The position numbers and the translations under genes are program-made. A DNA stretch of 64,000 nucleotides from CAZVFX01 sp964626565 (GTDB taxonomy: Bacteria > Myxococcota_A > UBA9042 > CAIXZC01), in assembly GCA_964626565.1 (NCBI GenBank), contig CAZVFX010000009.1, positions 1 through 64,000 of the forward strand, in the 5' to 3' direction. The notes beneath the pieces are model-generated. The model had not been told where the DNA came from and searched no databases. It saw nothing but the letters and a program-made list of their open reading frames with translations. Numbering within the stretch: the stretch's first letter is position 1; every line of letters starts with the position of its first letter. This document shows, one piece after another, positions 52,901 through 64,000 of this stretch.

Positions 52901-54665
52901 CCGACTGCTGAGGGTTGCTCACCAGCTCACAGTTGTCCGCACTGTCGGGCACACCGTCATTGTCGTCGTCGCCGTCACAGGCGTTGCCGTCGCCGTCGCC
53001 ATCGGTATCCACCTGTTGAGGGTTCTCCACGCCAACGCAGTTGTCGGTGTCGTCCGGGATGCCGTCGCAGTCCCCTTCCCATTCATCGATGAGTTCCAGG
53101 TAGCACCCCTCATCACACAGGTCACCGAAACCGTCGCCATCCTCATCCTCCTGCCCCGGGTTTTTCACGCTAACACAATTGTCAGCGCTGTCAGGAACGT
53201 CGTCTCCGTCGTCGTCGTCGTCGATGCAGTCGGCCTCGCCATCTTCGTCCAGGTCGGGGAACTCGTTGTCCGCGATGCCGTCGCAATCGTTGTCCAGGCC
53301 GTCACATTCCTCCGCACCCACACCCTCCCACGGGTCGCAAAGCTGGGGTGCGCCGGACGCGCAATTGTCGACGGTATGCTCGCAGATGCCCAGGCCGCAC
53401 ATGGTGCTCCCAAGGCCGTCGTCTACTTCGCCGCTGCAGTCGTCGTCCACGCCGTTGCAGGTTTCGGTCGCACCGGGGTGCACCTGCCCATTGAACGGCT
53501 CGCAGTCCAGGTCGTCGGGGGACTGGTCGTTGTCGTCGTCCAGGTCGCACGCGTCGCCTTCCCCGTCAAAGTCGGCGTTGGCCTGGTCGGGGTTGGCCAC
53601 CGAGGGACAGTTGTCATCGCCGTCATTTACCCCGTCGCCGTCGTCATCCATGGTGATGCAGTCGGGTACGCCGTCGGCGTCGGTGTCTTCGAAGTCTTCG
53701 TCTGTTTCGCCGTCGCAGTCGTCGTCCTTGTTGTTGCACAGTTCGTCGGAGCTTCCCTCGAGGGGGTCACAAACCCCTGGTACTCCGTCGATGCAGTTGG
53801 GCACCGGGTGGACGCAGACCCCGAGGCCGCAGGTCTCGGCACCGAGTCCCTCGTCTACCTCGCCGTCGCAATCGTCGTCCAATCCGTTGCATTCATCGAG
53901 GCCAGGCTCGGGAGCGTCGCAGGCGGTGAGCCCCTCAGCATCGCAATGGCGCTGACCGAGACATGCGCCGTGGTCGTTGGCGACTGTGCAGTCGGTCCAG
54001 GCGCCGAAGGTTACCGCGTAATCGGTGCACTCGCAGTAGGGTGTATCGGAGGGAATGCACTGGGCCGTGGTGAGGCCTGAAGTGAGGGTCACTTCGAGGC
54101 AGTCGTAGGATTCCGGGCAGTCGTTGTCGGGACTGCAAGCCGCGCCGCAGAAGTTGCCTTCGGCGCCGAAATCCACACACGCGGCCCCGGTCTCGAATCC
54201 GCTTGCCAGGCAGTCGGAATCCTCCACACAGGGTGCGCAAAGGGTGAGGGCGGAAGGGACGCAAACGTAGACAATGTCCGGCACCGCGGCCATGTCCTGC
54301 ACGCAGTCCCAGGTGTTGGGGCAATCATCGATGCACGTAGAGCTGCAAATGCCTTCGGCGCCCACCATGATGCAGTAGTCGGACAGGCAGTCACTGTTGG
54401 TGTCGCAGGGCCAACCGAAGCCGCCCGGTTCAACTTCTGAAATGTCGGTGGTTTCGAGGTCGGCGAACAGTTCGAAATCCAGATATGTCTCGGGCGAGAG
54501 GACCTCCAGAGGGGCGCCGGCTTCACGGGTCGCGTCCTCCAGGGCGAGGTCCTCCGTTTCCTTGACATCTTCGGCAACAACGAGTTCTGCCTTGCCGCCG
54601 CCGCAGCCTGCGAGTGCGACGAGAAGGGAAAAGACCGCGCAGATGATGAAGTTCAGCCGGTGCAT
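49929..54665 (-). CDS. Giant lipoprotein with MopE-like and thrombospondin-3-like repeats, 1578 aa
   Basis: The signal peptide ends in lipobox L-A-G-C (residue about 21), followed by an acidic tether and a Cys-rich head (about 80-250). The bulk is two alternating repeat types. One is C-N/D-G-x-D-D/N-D-C-D-G-x-x-D-E, the metal-binding motif of MopE-type copper proteins. The other is D-x-D-G-D-G-x-x-D-x-x-D-N-C-x-x-x-x-N-P-x-Q, the calcium-binding thrombospondin-3 type. The C-terminal 110 residues form a different, compact Cys/Gly-rich domain (S-C-S-W-S-G-A-R, S-W-T-C-C-G-S-S-G-W-G-M-W-Y-K). A calcium-stiffened surface protein is the likely reading. The GC-rich repeats make assembly errors possible, but the frame is intact. 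Confidence 0.9.
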   Translation of the reverse strand: MHRLNFIICAVFSLLVALAGCGGGKAELVVAEDVKETEDLALEDATREAGAPLEVLSPETYLDFELFADLETTDISEVEPGGFGWPCDTNSDCLSDYCIMVGAEGICSSTCIDDCPNTWDCVQDMAAVPDIVYVCVPSALTLCAPCVEDSDCLASGFETGAACVDFGAEGNFCGAACSPDNDCPESYDCLEVTLTSGLTTAQCIPSDTPYCECTDYAVTFGAWTDCTVANDHGACLGQRHCDAEGLTACDAPEPGLDECNGLDDDCDGEVDEGLGAETCGLGVCVHPVPNCIDGVPGVCDPLEGSSDELCNNKDDDCDGETDEDFEDTDADGVPDCITMDDDGDGVNDGDDNCPSVANPDQANADFDGEGDACDLDDDNDQSPDDLDCEPFNGQVHPGATETCNGVDDDCSGEVDDGLGSTMCGLGICEHTVDNCASGAPQLCDPWEGVGAEECDGLDNDCDGIADNEFPDLDEDGEADCIDDDDDGDDVPDSADNCVSVKNPGQEDEDGDGFGDLCDEGCYLELIDEWEGDCDGIPDDTDNCVGVENPQQVDTDGDGDGNACDGDDDNDGVPDSADNCELVSNPQQSDLDGDGEGDKCDGDQDGDGVPDSEDNCVGVENPDQADLDGDGDGDWCDQDDDGDGEPDVTDCEPFNAEVSHLTAELCNGIDDDCGGEVDEADAEGCINHYLDLDADGFGVANQWECLCKAGPLYSATDTGDCKPLDPDVFPGADELCNGADDNCDDAIDEGFPDQDADGIADCTDPDADGDGVLDSADNCVGVKNPNQADFDNDDLGNECDPDDDNDLSKDAVDCSPFDPTIYPGAEELCDGIDNDCDGPADEELGETSCGLGVCAHTIQNCVAGIPQVCDPMEGAGIETCDGEDNDCNGEVDEALGETTCGLGLCVHTVPNCLAGVVQVCDPLLGAQPELCDGQDNDCNGETDNGFSITLSNGSVVTGVGVPCGVGDCGGGVTTCTPDGLAMYCPTEEDSVDELCDGADNDCDGEIDEGFAMVLLDGTTVEGVGSPCGVGQCAGGFTACLPDASGLFCPTQFAAQDELCDGEDNDCDGVVPDDEDDLDGDGQRQCGGDCNDDAPGIFSGAAEECDNIDSDCDQSLVDGYDDTDNDLQPDCIDSDDDNDNDPDDTDCDDTNPDIYSGADELCDQVDSDCDGSLVDDFANFDDDETPDCVDTDDDNDGNPDLADCNDADPTIYVGAQESCDEIDSDCDGSLIDEFANTDNDSLPDCVDDDDDNDDDPDATDCNDTDPLIFNGAPEGCDDIDSNCDGDLVDQYPNFDGDALPDCVDLDDDGDGDLDATDCNDADADIYNGADESCDEVDSDCDGTLTDEFANNDGDTLPDCIDTDDDNDGTADPNDCAPFDAAINPGAAEICDGKDNDCDNVVDNPGTPGCQTYYLDADDDGYGTSSSQCLCSATGQYTATQTGDCADGDAAVHPGAAEVCGNQVDENCNGSYSEGCSTTFHNCGGPGAFDVGQSLSCSWSGARLVNKLKVSCGCNDGETGNYTVSFSDGSSVNFGAGCNTTKSISERWATSMTIKMNSGGGGDNHISWTCCGSSGWGMWYK

Positions 54666-54742
54666 GTGTTCCTCCAGTACTTACCAGAACATGATAGCGT
54701 GGTTGGCGTACGCGGCGCAAGGACGGCCGCGGAGGCGGGCGC

Positions 54743-56029
54743 CTACATATCCGCGCCCGGCTTGGATTTGGCGAGCTTGAGGAAGTGGCGGACGAACCGG
54801 GATTTCACCTGCTCCCGGGCCAGGATCTGTTTGCCGGGAGGAAGCGCGAGCAGAGCCTTGAAGACAAGCCGCAGAACTGAGTGGGAAAGGCTGTCCGGGA
54901 TGTCGAACATGAGGTTGTGGAGTTTGCCCCGCTCGAGAGCCATTCTCACCGCCTTTTCGATCGCATTGGCGGGAGTGTGGACCCGGTACGGGCGGTTGCG
55001 CATCTCCATGGAGTCGAATTTGCACTTGGTGGCGCACACGCCGCAGCCGATGCACAGCTCATCATTGATGGTGACCTTGGTTTTGCGCTCCACCTTTTCT
55101 CCGTCGATGGCGTCCACCGGGCACACCTTGGCGCACAGTCCGCACATGGTGCAGGTTTCCCGGTTTACCGCCGCGACGAAGTTGGAAGTGTGCAGTCGGG
55201 ATGCAGGTGCGAGGCGGCGGTAGCCTTCAAGCAGTACGCAGCAGCAAGCACAACAGTTGCAGATGAACATGATGTTCTTCTGGACATTGTCGCCCATCTG
55301 CACCAGGCCGGCCTTGCGTGACTTGTAGAGGATGTCGAGACACTCTTCTTTGGTAATCTCCCGGCCCATGCCACGGCGCAGGAAGTACCTGGCTGCTGCT
55401 CCGAGAGTCAGGCAACTCTCGAGGTTCATCTTCTTGCACTCTTTGCCCTCGTGCTCGGCTACGTGGCGGCAATGGCACAAACCGACGGCCCAGGCGTCGG
55501 AAGCGCTCACAAGTCCGACGGCCTTTTCGTAATCGAGAATCTCGACCACACTTTCGTCCACGGTGTCTTCGTGAACCAACGGCCGGAAGAGCTGGGTTTC
55601 CCCCTTTCCTACCTCATTCAGGAAGATGTTCTCCGCATCGCCCAACATGTATTCGTGGAGTTTATGGGCCAGCTCTTTCTGGTCGTATTCATCCCGAATG
55701 CGCATCATGGAGAACTCGAAAAAGCCGATGACCGTGGGGTTCAAGTACCAGACTTCCTTGCCTTTGGATTCAATGTCAAACAGGATCCCCTTTTCAGCCA
55801 TGAGTTCAAGCTTAGGTTGAAGTTCTTCCTTTGGAATGCCTGTAATGCGGGAGATTTTGCCCGTGGTGCAAAATCCGTACGGCATTTTCACTGCTATGGC
55901 CGCCTGCTCTTCGGTGAACACAATGGACAGGATCTCCCGGAGCACCTTTGAGTCGGGCGCACCGATGATGTTCTGGTCCAGGCGCTTCTGCAGTTTGTCG
56001 TAGCTTCCCTTCAGCGTTATGTGGCCCAT
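54743..56029 (-). CDS. Cys-rich 2x[4Fe-4S] protein with CNCCACCC motif, 428 aa
   Basis: The start at 56029 (M-G-H-I-T-L-K-G) follows GGGAGA by 5 nt; the longer open frame upstream lacks a ribosome site. Residues 30-110 look like a winged helix (E-E-Q-A-A-I-A-V-K-M-P, T-T-G-K-I-S-R-I-T-G-I-P). Then come C-H-C-R (Cys185, 187) with Cys198 and Cys206, C-N-C-C-A-C-C-C (257-264), and two [4Fe-4S] motifs at Cys293-303 and Cys326-336. This motif order repeats that of the 21708 protein. Similar proteins are typical of anaerobes; the role is unknown. It is 89 bp downstream of the FmdE-like gene, so possibly the last gene of that operon. Confidence 0.85.
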   Translation of the reverse strand: MGHITLKGSYDKLQKRLDQNIIGAPDSKVLREILSIVFTEEQAAIAVKMPYGFCTTGKISRITGIPKEELQPKLELMAEKGILFDIESKGKEVWYLNPTVIGFFEFSMMRIRDEYDQKELAHKLHEYMLGDAENIFLNEVGKGETQLFRPLVHEDTVDESVVEILDYEKAVGLVSASDAWAVGLCHCRHVAEHEGKECKKMNLESCLTLGAAARYFLRRGMGREITKEECLDILYKSRKAGLVQMGDNVQKNIMFICNCCACCCVLLEGYRRLAPASRLHTSNFVAAVNRETCTMCGLCAKVCPVDAIDGEKVERKTKVTINDELCIGCGVCATKCKFDSMEMRNRPYRVHTPANAIEKAVRMALERGKLHNLMFDIPDSLSHSVLRLVFKALLALPPGKQILAREQVKSRFVRHFLKLAKSKPGADM

Positions 56030-56118
56030 GGGCGTCTCCCGCGTTAGTACTCGTTGAGTAGAGCAAGGGGGAGGGGGAATGTCAAGTCGAGCCGCAGAAG
56101 TTCGTTGCAGGTTGCGGG

Positions 56119-56748
56119 TCAGCGCGCCCTTGCGCAAGGCAGGCAGAGCAGTTGGTCGTCGGCGGTTTGGACCATCCTGCTGCGCATGGTCATTTCGGAG
56201 CAGTTGGCGCAGGGAGTGGAAGGGGACATGGGGGCGAATGGGGGCGCGGGGATGTCCACTTCGGTGGTGTGGAAAACCTGGTCGAAGGGTTTGGCTATGA
56301 GATCCAGCGATTTTAGCTGTTCTTGCCGGTGGCGCTGAGCGTGGGTGGCGGTGCCTGCGACGAACGCGGCCTCCAGGTGGTCGAATTCCTCTCTGTCCGG
56401 GCCCGAGTAGTCATAGTAGCCGGTGCGTGAGAAGCGGAACGCTTTGGCGCTCTTGCGCGAGTAGACGGTAAAGACGTTCTTGCCAATGTTGTTGACGGTG
56501 AGATTGCCTTTGCCCGACGTGGTACCCAGAAGAACCTGCAGAGCATCGATGGCGCACGAGTCGTTCTCACTGACGGCCACTACTTCTTCGTCGGACGCGC
56601 GGTCAAGTGCGAGCAACTCGGCAGCCTTGCGCGCAATGAGAAAGCCATAGGTCAGCCCGGGACACAGGTGCCCGTGGAACTCCACACATTTTTCAAGCTC
56701 GGCCGGGAGTGCCCGCGGCAAGTCGGGAGATTGTGCGTTGGAATCCAT
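56119..56748 (-). CDS. FmdE-family protein with C-terminal zinc ribbon, 209 aa
   Basis: FmdE was named from the molybdenum formylmethanofuran dehydrogenase cluster; stand-alone homologues in bacteria have no settled function. The family signature is clear: C-V-E-F-H-G-H-L-C-P-G-L (Cys21, His25, His27, Cys29), with V-S-E-N-D-S-C-A-I-D-A-L-Q. The C-terminus adds C-A-N-C ... C-L-P-C, a zinc ribbon. No Fwd/Fmd catalytic subunits lie in the window, so a methanofuran role is not supported. The gene starts 3 bp after the fructose-bisphosphatase stop, which argues for cotranslation. Confidence 0.9.
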   Translation of the reverse strand: MDSNAQSPDLPRALPAELEKCVEFHGHLCPGLTYGFLIARKAAELLALDRASDEEVVAVSENDSCAIDALQVLLGTTSGKGNLTVNNIGKNVFTVYSRKSAKAFRFSRTGYYDYSGPDREEFDHLEAAFVAGTATHAQRHRQEQLKSLDLIAKPFDQVFHTTEVDIPAPPFAPMSPSTPCANCSEMTMRSRMVQTADDQLLCLPCARAR

Positions 56749-56751
56749 GCC

Positions 56752-58833
56752 CTACCCTTCCTCCCGGCGAAAGAAGTTTCCATAGACCGCGTCGATGCGG
56801 TTTTCGAGCAGTTCATTAATAGCCTCCAACTCCTGCCGGAGGAAGTACCCCTTCTCCATGTCCCTCAACAGGCCCTTCCCTTGCGTCTCAAGAGGCATAA
56901 TCTTGACGTCGGGGAGACGGTGCTCGTCCTCGGCCTGCATGAGCTCTTCGAGACTCGGATGGAAGGTCAGGTACACCCAGTCGGGGGTGTGGATCAGCAC
57001 CGCGCCCCGGTCGCCGTATGCCGGGGACGCTCCGCCATCGATGACGAAGGCCATGAGCGCATCGCTGAGCCGCCCCTGCTCCGCGGTCTTCACCGGGGTG
57101 TGCCCCATCACCAGCTTTTCGGCGTGGAATTCCCGCAGAATCTGGTTTAGGAAACGGTCGTCCCGGATGTACTCGTAGTAGCGATCTTTCTCCTCCTTCC
57201 AGGTGGTGAGCGTATCGGCCGCCGCCTCCTCCTTCTTGAAGATTGCCCGCTCGAGTGTAGCCATCTTGCTCTTGCAGAAGAAGGGCGATTCAGCGCCACA
57301 CCACAGGAACCAGAGCAGCATCTTCTCCCTCAACGTCGGGTCCTGGCCTGCCTTCTGTTTTTCACCGATACGCTTCAAGTCCCTTTGGAGCCAGTCAAGA
57401 AGGCCCTTGCCTTTCATGCCCTTGATCTGGGCAAGCTCCATGTTGTCGGTGGCCGGAAGCGCGGCATGGTAGTAGAGAGTGTTGTCGACGACGCGGTACA
57501 TTTCTCCCTTCCAGAACAGCCACTTCATGTGGTCCTGGAATCTGGGCAAGGTCGTGAACTGCCGGACGAGGTCGTCAACCAGCTCCTGCTCAGCCTTAGT
57601 GAGGCGTTCGGGATGGTCGGCGTCGATGGTAGGGAAGTAGACATCGGAGTAGAGCGGGTTATCGGCCATGAAAGCCGCCCACTCGTCTTCATCTTCCGCG
57701 ATTCCGGCGGGCATCAGTTGCAGGAGGGAGGAGAACCTCGCTTCGTGGGGTATGTAGTCGATTTGCCCGCCGATAGTCAGCGCCTCACGCAGGCACTGCA
57801 AAGTCAGTTTGGTCTCCAGCACCAGGAGCACCTTGGCCATCTTCTTGGCGTCGTCGAGGGAGTAGCCCGAGGTCTCCATCCCCGATTTGGTATAGGCTCC
57901 GGTGGGTGTCAGGTGATAGCAGTCGAGGGCAAACTCCTTGAGCTTGTCCACTGAGAACCCATATCTGTAGAGGAAGTCCATGTTGTTGTATCGAAGGGAG
58001 ATTCTCAGTGCAGTGACGCACAGGATGGGGTTGCCCACGGAAGCTCCCAGCCACAACAGGTCGTGATTTCCCCAGATGTAGTGCAACGGTGGGGACAGCA
58101 CTTCAGCGTCGAAGTAGGCGCGGTAGAAATCGATGAGCTTATCCGCACCGTCGCCACGGTCGAATGTGTCTCCCAGGTTGACGTGCTTTTCGAGCATGTT
58201 CACGATGATGAGCTTGACCAGGATCGCGCTGAACATGTGGTAGATCTTGCGATTGTCCGCGACGCCGTCCAAAAGGGCTTCGTAGGTTGCGGTGTCCTTT
58301 TGGAAGTACAACTTGAGCATATTCTCCTGGTACGTTTTCGGGATCGCTTTGAAGATGCGGTGCTCATCTCCCCGGGTGATGGCTCTAAGCAGATTCAGCA
58401 GGTCTTTCAGGACCCTTTTTCTAGTGAGCTTCTTACCTTCCAACGCCTCGAGGGTGTCAACGAACCGGGAAGGGACCTGTGCAAAGAAGTAGAGGCGGTG
58501 GTCGAACTCCTCCATTTCACCGTTGAGATAGGCCTGGATGGCTGAGACGCGGTCCCGGTCGATGACGAGCAGAAGGCGCTCATACAATGCGTAGATATCC
58601 GGGCCGTAGTCGTTGCCCAGGATCTCGGAAACTGCGATGCGGGTGTAACCCATGCCGTTCTTCAGCCACTGCAGGAACTTCTCGTAGGAGCCGTGCAGGT
58701 CGGTGTACACGGCATAGGTGCGGGCCGGTTTCTCAAGCTGCTTGTGGATCAGCAGCTTCCGGTTAATGAGAAACTCTACGTCCGATTCAGCGTGTTTGAG
58801 TTTGTAGAAATCCCTGTGTGACATGACAATCAT
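56752..58833 (-). CDS. fbp: Fructose-1,6-bisphosphatase class III, 693 aa
   Basis: Catalyses fructose 1,6-bisphosphate to fructose 6-phosphate plus phosphate in gluconeogenesis. The class III enzyme, best known from Firmicutes, has a calcineurin-like core. Visible metal motifs are Y-T-D-L-H-G-S (Asp45, His47), G-D-T-F-D-R-G-D-G, W-G-N-H-D and G-H-T-P-V-K. Length is close to the B. subtilis protein (about 670). Start at 58833 with AAGGGGAT upstream; the ATG three codons later is an alternative. It follows the DUF2804 gene by 12 bp and precedes the FmdE-like gene by 3 bp. Confidence 0.95.
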   Translation of the reverse strand: MIVMSHRDFYKLKHAESDVEFLINRKLLIHKQLEKPARTYAVYTDLHGSYEKFLQWLKNGMGYTRIAVSEILGNDYGPDIYALYERLLLVIDRDRVSAIQAYLNGEMEEFDHRLYFFAQVPSRFVDTLEALEGKKLTRKRVLKDLLNLLRAITRGDEHRIFKAIPKTYQENMLKLYFQKDTATYEALLDGVADNRKIYHMFSAILVKLIIVNMLEKHVNLGDTFDRGDGADKLIDFYRAYFDAEVLSPPLHYIWGNHDLLWLGASVGNPILCVTALRISLRYNNMDFLYRYGFSVDKLKEFALDCYHLTPTGAYTKSGMETSGYSLDDAKKMAKVLLVLETKLTLQCLREALTIGGQIDYIPHEARFSSLLQLMPAGIAEDEDEWAAFMADNPLYSDVYFPTIDADHPERLTKAEQELVDDLVRQFTTLPRFQDHMKWLFWKGEMYRVVDNTLYYHAALPATDNMELAQIKGMKGKGLLDWLQRDLKRIGEKQKAGQDPTLREKMLLWFLWCGAESPFFCKSKMATLERAIFKKEEAAADTLTTWKEEKDRYYEYIRDDRFLNQILREFHAEKLVMGHTPVKTAEQGRLSDALMAFVIDGGASPAYGDRGAVLIHTPDWVYLTFHPSLEELMQAEDEHRLPDVKIMPLETQGKGLLRDMEKGYFLRQELEAINELLENRIDAVYGNFFRREEG

Positions 58834-58845
58834 ATCCCCTTGCTC

Positions 58846-59892
58846 CTACCACCGTACCTGGTGGCGCTCCGCGACCCCGAAGACATTATGCACATTTTGC
58901 TCCACTCCGTCGTCATCTTCCAGCGTTCCGGAGAAGCAACCGAACGGCTGTTCGTATTCGGACTTGGCAAAGCCGAGGTTGATGGTTTCCTGCCGTAGAC
59001 CTTCCGGGTGGAATTGCAACTCTGCTCGGCCGTCGGTGGTGCGCACCCTCCAGGGGGCGAGCGGATCGTCCGGAATGTCGAACCGAGCCGGCCCCAATCG
59101 ATGGAGGCGGCCCGCGTGCCACATTACGTTCTCGTTGAACTTGTGGTCGTCGGCAATGACATTGTGAGTCAGGTTAGCCCCCAAAACCCCGCCGTTCTGG
59201 TCGTAGGCTGCGAACGTGGCCCAGTGCCAGAAGGTGCGGTAGGGGTAGTACGCTTTGTGTACATCGATAAGGGCGAGGTCGCGGCCCGGGTCCAATTCGA
59301 AACCGATTTCCCCGATGGACACCCTCCCCGAGACCGCCAGGGGCGCTTTGTGGGTATAGAAGGGGCGACCGCTGGCCAATGGGAGCACCGCAACCAGGGG
59401 CGGTGCAACGCCGGGGCGGAAGGCAAGGCGGAGGTCTGCCTTGATGCGGGGCTGCTGCCTGGTGGCCGCAATGTCCACGGTGACTTCGTGATAACCCTGG
59501 TCCAGACGGTTCTTGATTTGCACGAGGTAGTTAGGCCGAAAGAAAGCGGAGTCCCCGTTCCCCAGCCCTTCGGGAAGGCGCACCACACCGGGCGGGGCCT
59601 GACGGGAGTGCTCGTTGGTTTCGCCCGACCTACGATTGAACGCGCACACAAAAGAAGTGGTGGTGTACTTGGCGTCAACCAGCGCCAGGCTCATGTAGTA
59701 ATCGGGGTGAACCACGGCGACGTGCTGCCACTCCTTGAGCCGCTGCTTTCTCAGCCAGCGTGTAGCGCCGGTGAAACCGGGAAAGCGGGCGTCGAGGAGG
59801 TTGGCGCGTGCGAACGGGGTTGTGCGAACACCGAACAGCGGTTGGCCATCGACTACTGCTACGGTCGATTCCGAGTCCTTAGGCTGCGTCAT
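58846..59892 (-). CDS. DUF2804 family protein, 348 aa
   Basis: No signal peptide. The sequence is mostly beta with many Trp/Tyr and the family-type stretches R-L-K-E-W-Q-H-V-A-V-V-H-P-D-Y-Y, Y-Y-P-Y-R-T-F-W-H-W-A and the terminal F-G-V-A-E-R-H-Q-V-R-W. DUF2804 proteins have no proven function; the fold is probably a double beta sandwich of the lipocalin/CrtC type, which binds hydrophobic ligands. It heads the operon with fructose-bisphosphatase and the FmdE-like gene. AAGGGAAAGG precedes the ATG. Confidence 0.8.
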   Translation of the reverse strand: MTQPKDSESTVAVVDGQPLFGVRTTPFARANLLDARFPGFTGATRWLRKQRLKEWQHVAVVHPDYYMSLALVDAKYTTTSFVCAFNRRSGETNEHSRQAPPGVVRLPEGLGNGDSAFFRPNYLVQIKNRLDQGYHEVTVDIAATRQQPRIKADLRLAFRPGVAPPLVAVLPLASGRPFYTHKAPLAVSGRVSIGEIGFELDPGRDLALIDVHKAYYPYRTFWHWATFAAYDQNGGVLGANLTHNVIADDHKFNENVMWHAGRLHRLGPARFDIPDDPLAPWRVRTTDGRAELQFHPEGLRQETINLGFAKSEYEQPFGCFSGTLEDDDGVEQNVHNVFGVAERHQVRW

Positions 59893-59903
59893 GGGTACCT
59901 TTC

Positions 59904-59972
59904 CCTTCAGGGCACCCTTATCTTAGGCCGTCGAGTTGCAGCGGTCCAGCAGTATATTTTATTCCCTGAAGG
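59904..59972 (-). promoter_or_regulatory. Paired CCCTGAAGG sites flanking a TATACT box, possible operator-promoter
   Basis: CCTTCAGGG (59904-59912) and CCCTGAAGG (59964-59972) are perfect 9-bp inverted copies 51 bp apart. Read on the minus strand, the distal copy lies just upstream of TATACT (a 5/6 match to TATAAT), and the proximal copy merges with the ribosome site of the DUF2804 gene. That geometry would suit a repressor that blocks both promoter and translation start. The -35 box is weak. Confidence 0.35.
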
Positions 59973-60000
59973 CAGCCATCAGCGGTCACACGACCGCCGC

Positions 60001-63699
<3,699 letters not shown>

Positions 63700-63764
63700 T
63701 GGTCACTCCGAAAAATTGCAGACATATCAGCGACAACGAGAATACCAGTATCGCGGCGGGAAGG

Positions 63765-64000
63765 CTAGCGTGCGCTGTACGCGACACACGCGGGCGGGCG
63801 CTGTTTTGGGGATGAACCCCATGACTTGTCGGGCTGGTCGCCCATGATGAATTTCAGCTCTCCGCCTGTTTCGATTTCCTGGTGTGTGAACCACGTGCGC
63901 CCAAGTTCCACTCCGTTGAGGAAGGCCTTCTGTACGTACCTGTTACCCGCGCTGTTGTTATGGGCTTCAACGCGAAGCGTCTTGCCTTCCCCGAGACGGA
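63765..64000 (-). CDS. C-terminal end of a GH92-type alpha-mannosidase (partial)
   Basis: On the minus strand a frame is open from the window edge to TAG at 63765-63767, about 77 codons. Its translation (R-Y-V-Q-K-A-F-L-N-G-V-E-L-G-R-T-W-F-T-H then G-G-E-L-K-F-I-M-G-D-Q-P-D-K-S-W-G) matches the conserved C-terminus of glycoside hydrolase family 92, calcium-dependent exo-alpha-mannosidases that are usually exported. The N-terminal part and catalytic residues lie outside the window. The gene would end 66 bp before the start of the lipoprotein gene downstream. Confidence 0.75.
   Translation of the reverse strand, partial: RLGEGKTLRVEAHNNSAGNRYVQKAFLNGVELGRTWFTHQEIETGGELKFIMGDQPDKSWGSSPKQRPPACVAYSAR

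Noticed and set aside
50400..53600. Repeat-rich DNA resembling a CRISPR or satellite array
   Set aside because: The periodicity is codon-based and comes from the Asp/Cys protein repeats of the giant lipoprotein; units vary in length and sequence and there are no unique spacers.
56119..56748. FmdE-like gene as evidence of methanofuran or C1 metabolism
   Set aside because: No other Fmd/Fwd or formyltransferase genes are in the window, and stand-alone FmdE homologues occur widely.

Overview
The window is about 60 % GC and packed with genes on both strands. It looks like a chromosomal piece of a Myxococcota-like (former deltaproteobacterial) bacterium. This rests on inference from content: giant eukaryotic-type Ser/Thr kinases, many long Cys-rich or Asp-rich lipoproteins with MopE-like and thrombospondin-3-like repeats, an alpha-2-macroglobulin and several anaerobe-style Fe-S proteins. 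I see no rRNA, tRNA, CRISPR array, insertion sequence or phage gene, and no gene-free stretch longer than about 250 bases.

Layout. 1-6 kb: envelope proteins, including two Cys-rich lipoproteins, one of them a large beta-helix. 5.5-9.6 kb: an envelope-biogenesis block with a DedA protein and BamD on the minus strand, facing a DUF368/PopT protein and a GHL10 glycoside-hydrolase-like lipoprotein on the plus strand. 9.7-18 kb: a 3D-domain protein, a protein with a PilZ-like start, and a 2112-residue alpha-2-macroglobulin with an intact thioester. 18-21.5 kb: a compact relative of dihydropyrimidine dehydrogenase and a lipoprotein. 21.7-36 kb: a likely operon of a Cys-rich ferredoxin, two paralogous giant kinase/AAA/GAF proteins (the first ending in a predicted adenylate cyclase) and, between them, a radical SAM protein. 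36-40 kb: a YD-like repeat protein, a thioredoxin-fold lipoprotein that is very probably a selenoprotein, and a membrane-anchored degenerate PP2C protein. 40-50 kb: a subtilisin-CARDB-PHP fusion lipoprotein, an unknown protein, a G-x-D-x-Y repeat lipoprotein and a GT4 glycosyltransferase. 50-64 kb: two giant repeat lipoproteins flank a metabolic block (DUF2804, class III fructose-bisphosphatase, FmdE-like protein and a second ferredoxin of the 21.7 kb family). The window ends inside the C-terminus of a GH92-type mannosidase.

Strongest single finding: at 37475-37477 (minus strand) an in-frame UGA splits one reading frame exactly at a U-P-V-C redox motif in a thioredoxin-like domain. It is followed 9 nt later by a perfect 8-bp hairpin with a G-rich loop at the distance expected of a bacterial SECIS. 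An ordinary gene caller would report two broken genes here.

How the parts may work together (inference). The window encodes a surface rich in disulfide- and calcium-binding-type lipoproteins that share an acidic tether after the lipobox, plus an envelope redox selenoprotein carrying the same Cys-rich repeats. Cytoplasmic signalling would run through tandem kinase/ATPase/GAF sensors with cAMP output.
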